Below the pieces are notes generated by a model. The model ran no database searches and was not told where the DNA came from. It saw nothing but the letters and a program-made list of their open reading frames with translations. From Vespa crabro (lineage: Eukaryota; Arthropoda; Insecta; Hymenoptera; Vespidae), in NCBI RefSeq assembly GCF_910589235.1, contig NW_025813595.1:2790001-2854000 (forward strand): 64,000 nt of DNA, read 5' to 3'. Within the stretch, counting starts at the first letter, position 1. Every line of letters begins with the position of its first letter. This document shows positions 55,783-64,000 of this stretch, piece after piece. Position numbers and translations under genes: made by a program.

Positions 55783-57649
55783 CATATTAATAATAAAAAC
55801 GATAATGACGATAATAATAATAATAATATCGACAAAAATAACAATAGTAAATATAATAACGATATGGTATTAACTATAAAAAAGATAATAGTAGTAATAG
55901 TAATAACGATAATAACGATAATAACGATAATAATAATAACAACTTTAATGATAATAACAATTATAATAATATTAATAATAACGAAATTAACGATAATGAC
56001 GATAATAATAATAATATTAACAACGATTATAAGGATAATAACGATGACATCGAGAATAATAAAAACAATAATATCGATAATAGCTATAATAACGATAATA
56101 ACATTATTAATAGTAATAAGAATAAAGATAATATCGATAATATATGTAATAATCATAAATCTTATAGCGATAAAAACGACAATAACGAACATAAGAATAA
56201 CAAATGTAACGATAATAATGAAAATAAAGATAATGACGATAATAACGACAATAATATTAATAATAATAACAATTGCAATAATAAGGCTAATAACTATAAT
56301 AATGAGAACAATAATAACGACCAAAACGTTAATAACGATAATAATAATAGCAATAATATGGATAACATCGATAATAACAATCATCGTAATAATAACGATA
56401 ATAGTGGTAATAACTATGATAACGATAATAATAATAACAATAATAACGATAATAAGGATAATAACGGAAATAACGATAACAATAATATTAATAATAAAGA
56501 TAATGATATTTACGAAAATAACGATAATAATAATAGCAATAATAACAATAATACCGATATTAATAATAAAAAGCATAATAAAGTTAGTAACGATTATATT
56601 AATAGTAATAATAATGTTAATAACGTTATTAATGATAATGACGATTATTTCGATTATAATAATAACAATAAAATCGATAGTAAGGATATTAATTATAACA
56701 ATATTTAGATTAATTACGATAATAACGACAATAGTAATAAAAATAATAACCGTAATAACGATAATAACGAAATATAACCATTATAATAATAACAGTAATA
56801 ACGATAATAAAGGTCTTTACGATAATATTAATAACGACAATAACGATAATAACTTTAATAATAATAATAATATCAAAGATTATAACGATATTAATAAAAT
56901 AAAGATAATCATGATAATAACGATACTAATAATAATAATAATAACAATAATAACGATAATAACGATTATAATGATAATAACTATAATAACGTTATTATCA
57001 ATAAGAGTAATAGTAATAATAGAGATATAATAATAATAATGTTAATAACGTTATTAACGATAATAACGATAGAAATATTAAAAATAATAATAATATACTA
57101 TAACGAAGATAACAACAACAGTAATAATAGATTACTAAGGAAAATATGGATAATAATGATAAAAGCTTCAGTAAAAATAATAATATTTTCGATAATGACT
57201 ATAATGACAATAATAATATTAACGATATTATCGATAATAATATTAATAATACTAGTAGTAATAATTATAATAACGGTGATAACTATATTTATGAAAACAA
57301 TAGTAACGATAGTACCGTTAATGACAATTATTATAGTAATAATAATATCAATAAAAACGATATAACAATAAAAATAATAATAATAATGACGATATTAACG
57401 ATAATAACGATAATAGTAATAACGATTTTAACGACAATATTAATAATAATAATAACGATAATAATGATATTTACGGTAATAATAATAGTAATAATATTGA
57501 TAATAACTATAATAACGATAGTAATGATAATAATTTTAACAATAAAAACGATTTTAAATATTTTAACGATAATAATAATAAGTATAATAACGATAATAAC
57601 GAAACTAATATTAATAATAATAATAATAATAATAAAAATAAAAACAAAA

Positions 57650-57770
57650 ATTTGTATAATAACGATAATAATAGTGGTAATGTTAAGAATAATAACAATA
57701 ATAACGATAAAAACGATTATGACGATAAAAATAGTATTGATAATAACGTCAATAGTAATTATAATAATAA
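57650..57770. repeat. GTGGTAATGTTAA module, copy 5
   Basis: TTTGTATAATAACGATAATA, ATAGTGGTAATGTTAAGAAT and GATTATGACGATAAAAATAG occur in order. It is the copy B counterpart of 22915-23030. Confidence 0.8.
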
Positions 57771-58254
57771 TAACTATAAGATCGCTATTATCGATAATAA
57801 CTATAATAACGATAATTACGATAATAACGATTATAATAATAACGATAATAACGATTATAGTGATAATATTAATAACGATAGTAACGATATGTATAATAAT
57901 AATTATAATAAAAATAAAGATAACAACGATAGTAACAATAATAACGATAATAATAATAACAATATTAATAATAATATCGAAAATTGAAATAATAATAATA
58001 GCAATAATAACTATAACATCGATAATAACGATAATAATAATAACGATAGTTACGATAAGAATAATATTAAAATATCGATAGTAACAATAATAACGACAAA
58101 GACGACAATAACGACAATAATAATAACGATAATGAAGATGATAATAATAACGATCATATCGTTAATAACGATAATAATAATAATAATAATAATAGCAATA
58201 ATAACGATATTAACGATAATATCGATAATAATAAAAACAACGTTAATAACGATA

Positions 58255-59240
58255 TTAAAGAAAATAGTAAATACAATAGTAACGAAAACAACGATAACTA
58301 CATTAATAATAATAATAATAATATCGAAAGTAATTAAAATAACGGTGACAACTAGAATATTAATAACAATAATTACGATAATAAAGATAATAACTATAGT
58401 AATAATACTAATAATAACGATAATAACGATATTAATGGCAATATGGATAATAACAGTAATATTAATAGTCATATTAAAGATATTACGATAATAACGTTAC
58501 TAACGATAATAGCGATACTAATATTAACAATATTAAAGATAATATCGTTAATAATTGTAACAATATTCACGATAATATCGATAATAATAATAACAACAAA
58601 AACAATAATAATGATAATAACTATAATAATATTTATAATAATAACGATAATAATAATAACAACAATAACGATAATAGTGACTATGATGATAAGAAAGATA
58701 ATAATAATAATAAAAATGAAAATATTAACGAAAATAACGATGATAATCATAATAATAAAAGTAATAATAACATTTTTAAGAATAGTTACTATTATAACGA
58801 TTTTTATGATAATAGTAGGAGTAATAATAACACCAATAAAAATTATAACGATAATAACAATTATAAGAAAGTTAACGATTATAATATTAACAATAATAAC
58901 GATAATAACCTAAATAATAATAATAAAAATTAACATAATAACGATATTAACGATAATAAGGATAATAACAATAACAATAATGACGACAAAATCAATTATA
59001 ATACTTTAACGATATTAATATTTATCAAAATAACAATAATATTGATAATAACTACAATAACGTTAATAATGGTAGCAATAATAACAATAATAACACTAAT
59101 AAGGATAATTGAGATAATAATAGTAATAATAATAACAATAATAACAATAATATTGATAATAAGGTTATTACCGATGATAATGATAATTATAATATTCATA
59201 ATAACTATAATAAGGATATTATCGATAATAGTAATAACGA
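58255..59240. repeat. GGTGACA higher-order module, fullest copy in B
   Basis: The order is GAAAATAGTAAATACAATAG, AACGAAAACAACGATAACTA, AACGGTGACAACTAGAATAT, GACTATGATGATAAGAAAGA, a CTTTAACGATATTAATATTT word (near 59000) and GGTTATTACCGATGATAATG (near 59163). The order is the same as at 23290-24140, with a few substitutions such as CTAGAA for CTATAA. Confidence 0.78.
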
Positions 59241-59889
59241 TAATAACGTTCAGAATAATATCGATGAAAACGATAAAATCGAAAATGATAATAAAAATTT
59301 TAACGATAATATCGATAATTATAATAATAATTTTAAAGATAATAACCATAATAATAATAATAATAATAATAGCTATAATAAACGTAATAAGGAAAATAAC
59401 GAGGATAATAATAACGATAATAACAATAATAGTAATAATTATAATTTCGATAGTAACAATAATAATTATAATGACGATAATAACGATAATGATAATAACG
59501 ATAATGAAGATGGATATAGTAACGATAATATCTTTAATAACGATAATAATAATAATAATAATAGCGATAATGAAGATATTAAAGTTAATAACGATAATAA
59601 TGAAGACAATTAAAACGATAATAACAATAATTATGATAATAACAATAATTATTATAATATAGATAGCAGTAATAACGATATTTACGAAAATAATAATAAT
59701 AATAAAGATAATAACATTATTAACGATAATAACGATAATAACGATAATAAAGATAATAACGATATAGACGATAATATCGATAATTATAATAACAATATTA
59801 ACGATAATAAAAATAATAATACCAACAAAACAACGATAATAACGAAATTATCGATAATAATATTATTATTTATAACAGTAATAGCAATA

Positions 59890-60830
59890 TTAACAATAAA
59901 AACACTTATAACAAAGAATCATAATAAAGATAATAACGATAATATCGATAATAATAATAACAATATTAACGAGAATATCGACAATAATAATAATAATAAT
60001 AATAATAACCTTAATGACGATAATAACGCTAGTAATGATAATATAAGATATAATAATAACAATATTAAAAATAATAACTATAATAACAACAATAACGATA
60101 ATAATAATAGTACTAATAACATTAATAACAATATTGCTAAAAACGATAATAACGATAATAATAATAAAGACAATAACGATAATATCGTAATAATTATAAA
60201 AAAATTAACAATAATATCGATAATAATAATAACAATAATAACAAGAATAACGATAAAAACGATAATTACGATAATAATTATAAAAATAGTAATGATAACA
60301 ACGATGATATCGATAATAACGATAATAATAATAATATTAACGGTAATAACGATAATTACAATAATAACGATATAGATAAAAATAATAATATACATAATTC
60401 AAAAAATAATCATAACTATATTAACGATAATAACGATAATATTGATAATAATAATAATAAATGAAATAACTCAATTAACGATAATAGCTATAATAATAAT
60501 AACAATAACATCGATAATAACAATATTAATAATAACTATTATAAAATAGATAATAAGGGTAATAAAAATAAGAACGAAAATAGAAATAACAATAACAACA
60601 ATAATAACGATAATTACGATAATAATGTTTATAATAATAAATGTAATAATAATTATAGTATTCATAATAATTATAATATCGATAATAACGAACGTAACAG
60701 TAATAATTGTAATATTAAGAGCGATAATAACGATAATAACGATAACAATAATAAGAATAATAACTATAATAATAATATTAACAAAAATGAGGATAATATA
60801 AGTAAAAAAAACAGTACTGACGATAACAAT
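59890..60830. repeat. Base repeat to the right of copy B
   Basis: This is triplet array with no gene. It includes CATAATTCAAAAAATAATCA near 60394 and AATGAAATAACTCAATTAAC near 60461, which are mild departures from the pattern. Confidence 0.5.
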
Positions 60831-61350
60831 ATTGATAATAATAATATTAGCAATAACAACGATAACAACGATGTTATTTATAATAATAATAACAACAATA
60901 ATATCGATAAAATCGATAATAATAACAATAATAAATTTAATAACGATGATAACGATATTAACGATAATAACGATAGTAATAATAGTAGTAATAACATTGA
61001 TAACAAAAATAACGATAATAACAATAATAACGGAAGTAATAATAACGATTACAACGATTATATCGATAATAATAATTACAATATTAACAAATACATCGAT
61101 AATAATAATAATAATAATAACGATAACTACGATAATAACGACAATAATAATAACGAAAATAAAAATAATAATAAAAGCGATAATAATGATAATATCGTTA
61201 ATAATTATGACGAAAATAACGACAATAATGATAAATACGATAACATCGAAAATAATAATAGCAATAATATCGATAATATCAATAATAACGATAATAATAA
61301 TAATAATAATAGCAAGGATAATAACGATAATTTCGATAATATTGATCATA
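60830..61350. repeat. Block related to 20890-21200 and 54440-54720
   Basis: ATAAATACGATAACATCGAA at 61231, preceded by GACGAAAATAACGACAATAA, matches AAATACGATAACATCGATAA at 21081 and 54633. All are followed by TAATAATAGCAA. ATGATAATATCGTTAATAAT near 61188 corresponds to ATGATAATATCGATAATAAT near 21010 and 54563. It is a third, more diverged copy. Confidence 0.65.
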
Positions 61351-61589
61351 ACAATAATGATAAATATAATAATATGATAATAATGATAATAACAATATTA
61401 ATAATAATAATAACATATAAGAACAATAATAACGATAATTACAATAATAATGATAGCGTTACAAACAATAATATCGATAATAACGATAATTACGATAATA
61501 ATTATAACAATAATATCGATAATAAAGAATAGAAATATAATAATATTAACAATAATATCGATGGCAACGATGTAAATGATAATTATAAT

Positions 61590-62330
61590 AATTATATATC
61601 GATAATCAGGATTATAAGGATAAGAACGAACAAAATTATAAATAAATAAATAAACACAATTATAATAATAATAATAACGATAATGTCGGTAATAACGGTA
61701 TTGACCATAGCAACGATTATAATAATAACGATAGTAACGATAGTAGTAATAATAATAATAATGATAATATCGGTAATAACGTTAATAACAATAATAATAA
61801 TAGCAATAATGGCGATAATAAGGATAATAACGGTAATAACGATAATAATAATAATAATAATAACGATAATAACGATATTTACGATAATAAAGATTATAAT
61901 AATAGCAATATAAACAATAATATCGATATAAATAATAATAAGAATACTAAAGACAGTAACAATAATGAAAATAGTAATACTAATGTTAATAACGTTATAA
62001 ACGATAATAACGATAATAATATTAACAGTAATAAAGATAATAACGATAATATGGATTATAATACTAACAATAAAATAGATAATAAGGATATTAAAGATAA
62101 CAATAATAACATTAAATACTATAATAACGACAATAGTAATTATAATAGTAACCATAATAATGATAATAATAATAATAATAGTAATAACAATATTAAGGAA
62201 ATTAACGATAATAACGATAATACTAATAACGATGTAAACGACAAAAATAATAATATTAATATAATTAATAACGAAAATAAGGATAATTACGATAACAACG
62301 ATAAAATCAATAATAAAAATAATAATGATA
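61590..62330. repeat. Block related to 11890-12830
   Basis: It starts near AATTATATATCGATAATCAG and GATTATAAGGATAAGAACGA, followed by an unusual AAATAAATAAATAAACACAA run (about 61640-61657) of period four. It ends with the ACGATGTAAACGACAAAAAT module at 62228. Similarity to the 12 kb block is moderate. Confidence 0.5.
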
Positions 62331-62809
62331 ATAACTATAATAACAAAAAAAACACTAATAACGAGAGGAATAGGAACGATAATAACGATAAAAGTATAAT
62401 AATAATTACATTAATAACGATAACAACGAAAATAACGATAAAAATAATAATAATAATAACGAAAGTAAGGATAATAACGTGCCAACAATAATAATAATAA
62501 CAATAATAAGGATAAGAACAATAATAATAATAAAGATAATAACGAGGAAAGCGATAATAATAATAACAATAATAAAGGTAATTACGATAATAACGATTAT
62601 AAGGATTATAACAATAACGATAATAATGATATTACTAATATTAATAAGAACGATAATGAAGATAAAACGAATAAAAGTGATAATAACTAATATAACAAAA
62701 ATAACAATTAAATAATAGTAATAATAGAGATATTAACGCTATTAACGATAATAACGATAATAATAAATACAGTAAAAACGATAAATACGATAATAACGAC
62801 AATAATAAT

Positions 62810-63300
62810 AATAATATAAACGTATATAGAAATAATTACTATTTCAAAGATAATAATTATAACAATAATAACGATAAAAACGATACTAACGCTATTAACA
62901 ATAATAATAATGATAATAACGATGCTAATAATAATAAAAATAACAATAATAAATATAATAATAATAATAAAAAGAATAATAACGTTAATATTGATAAAAA
63001 CGATAATAATAATAACAATAATAACGATATTAACATAATCAACGATAATAACAATAATGACGTTAATAATAGTAAGCATAATGAAGATGTTAACGATAAC
63101 ATCAACATTAATAATTTTAATAATAATAATAATATTAACCATAATAAATATGATATCGATAATAGCGATAATAACAATAACAATAGTAAAGATAATATCG
63201 ATAATACTAATAACAATATTATTGATAATATCGATAATAATAATAATAATAACGATAATATCGATAATAACGTTAATAATGATAATAGCGATAATAAAGA
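62810..63300. repeat. Mixed block with partial copies of the 34.1 kb and 15.1 kb segments
   Basis: TATATAGAAATAATTACTAT near 62823 parallels GTAAATAGAGATAATTACTA near 34077 and 63891, 1070 bases upstream of the latter. TTAACATAATCAACGATAAT near 63030 and AATACTAATAACAATATTAT near 63202 parallel 15015-15225. Confidence 0.55.
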
Positions 63301-63453
63301 TAATAACGATAATATCAATTATAACGAAAATAATAATTACGATAATAACGATAATAATGAAAACAACGATAATAAGGATAATAACGATTACAACGATAAT
63401 ATTAATAATAAATATCAAGATAATAACCAAATTAACTTTAATAACGATACCAA

Positions 63454-64000
63454 CGACAATAATAATAATAATAAATCTAAAAATAATTATAATAATATCG
63501 AAAATAAGGATAATAACGATATCAACGATAATAATAATTACAACAAAAAGGATAATAAAAATAATAAAGATAAGGTAAATAAGGATAATAATGATGACAA
63601 TGATATTAATAAGAACAATCATAAAGTAATAACGATAATAACGATTATACGGATTATAACAATAACGATAATAGAAATAATAATGAGAACGGTATTGAAG
63701 ATAAAACGATAAAAATGATAATGTCTATAATAACAATAATAACAATAATAAATGTAATAATAATAACAATATTAACGTTAATGATGATAATAAAAATAAT
63801 AACTATAATAACAAATATAATAACGATAATAATAATAACAATATTAACGATAAATACAATAATAACGATAATAATAATAATAACATTAACGTAAATAGAG
63901 ATAATTACTATTTTAAAGATAATAATAATAACAATGATAACGATAACAACGATATAAACGATAACAATAGTAATAATAATGATAATAACTATACTAATAG
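63454..64000. repeat. Duplicated block cut by the window end
   Basis: It is the gap-free partner of 33640-34186 at offset 29814. Homology continues to the last base, so the duplication extends beyond the window and its length is unknown. Ordered words are AACAAAAAGGATAATAAAAA, GATTATACGGATTATAACAA and ATAGAGATAATTACTATTTT. Confidence 0.85.

Larger units (their letters stand above)
49680..59890. repeat. Large segmental duplication, copy B
   Basis: It is collinear with 16655-24880 through the anchors given for copy A. B is longer between 49985 and 51434 by 1419 bases, between about 51915 and 52381 by 377 bases, and near 52680-52730 by about 35 bases. It is shorter between 53760 and 53814 by about 1.5 kb. 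The right edge is near an AACGAAATTATCGATAATAA word at about 59840, parallel to 24818. Beyond about 59890 the two copies no longer align by eye. Confidence 0.88.
1..64000 (+). repeat. Diverged AATAACGAT-type triplet satellite filling the whole window
   Basis: The entire window is tiled by triplets AAT, AAC and GAT and their one-step variants (AAA, ATT, TAT, AGT, GTT, GGT, AAG, GAC). The commonest higher word is the 9-mer AATAACGAT. The + strand is the A-rich strand throughout, and I saw no stretch where the polarity flips. Most C residues lie in ACG or AAC and most G residues in CGAT, TGAT or AGT. I found no codon-usage change, promoter-like segment, rRNA or tRNA fold, transposon terminus or conserved protein domain. 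Perfect repetition is rare and short, so the array is old or diversified rather than a fresh microsatellite. The triplet register slips repeatedly. The array has no edge inside the window, so its true length is unknown. Confidence 0.95.

Noticed and set aside
16655..59890. A possible long terminal repeat element or composite transposon with direct repeats at about 34 kb spacing.
   Set aside because: Neither copy has terminal inverted repeats, a primer-binding site, target-site duplication or any coding sequence between them. The sequence between is the same base array.
1..64000. The window as an artificial or data-encoding sequence, given its three-word vocabulary.
   Set aside because: The pattern of one-step variants, register slips and nested duplications with differing ages is what natural repeat decay produces. 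No framing, checksum-like spacing or primer site was seen.
1..64000. A prokaryotic AT-rich genome segment, such as an endosymbiont or mycoplasma.
   Set aside because: No ribosome-binding sites, operons, tRNA or rRNA genes or recognisable proteins occur in 64 kb. Bacterial genomes of this composition are gene-dense.

Overview
I can support no gene, RNA gene, CRISPR array, transposon or operon in this window. All 64 kb is one diverged, A-rich, triplet-tiled satellite-like sequence. The basic word is a triplet of the form purine-A-pyrimidine (AAT, AAC, GAT). Its commonest higher arrangement is the 9-mer AATAACGAT, which is seen nearly perfect at about 36387-36420 and 55900-55932. The first 60 bases contain 33 A, 15 T, 6 C and 6 G, and the same bias continues to the last base. 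Every part of the window has the same strand polarity, with the A-rich strand on +. Most triplets differ from AAT, AAC or GAT by one substitution, and the triplet register slips every few hundred bases. Long open frames on both strands follow from the repeat: one register reads Asn/Asp, another Ile/Thr, the minus strand Ile/Val, Arg/Tyr or Leu/Ser. I treat none of them as genes.

The base repeat carries a second layer of structure: recognisable, non-random segments that recur in direct orientation. (1) A large collinear duplication links about 16655-24880 (copy A) and about 49680-59890 (copy B). It is offset by 33.0-35.1 kb and interrupted by indels of 0.4-1.5 kb. Local identity is about 96% by eye (17074-17480 against 51514-51960). 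Part of it recurs a third time at 12396-13480. (2) Shorter duplicate pairs are 14900-16050/38880-40050, 19740-19990/42960-43270, 33640-34186/63454-64000, 34870-35360/49070-49490 and 36330-37500/46030-46670. (3) Tandem duplications have periods of 588, 213, 126, 159, 384, 149 and 136 bases. (4) Several short landmark families recur three to nine times, for example a GGTGACA-centred module and a GTGGTAATGTTAA module.

A few short islands do not fit the triplet pattern: about 2115-2160, 8010-8040, 26520-26620, 38735-38815 and 51312-51420. They are the only non-repeat sequence present and none resembles a known gene.

The organism cannot be named from this sequence. A gene-free satellite tract of at least 64 kb with layered tandem and segmental duplication suggests a eukaryotic heterochromatic, centromeric or subtelomeric region of an AT-rich genome. 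This is inference. A misassembled or collapsed long-read repeat is the main alternative for the fine structure. Nothing here indicates a protein-based system; the notable biology is the repeat itself, namely its uniform polarity, its CpG-centred variation and its duplication history.
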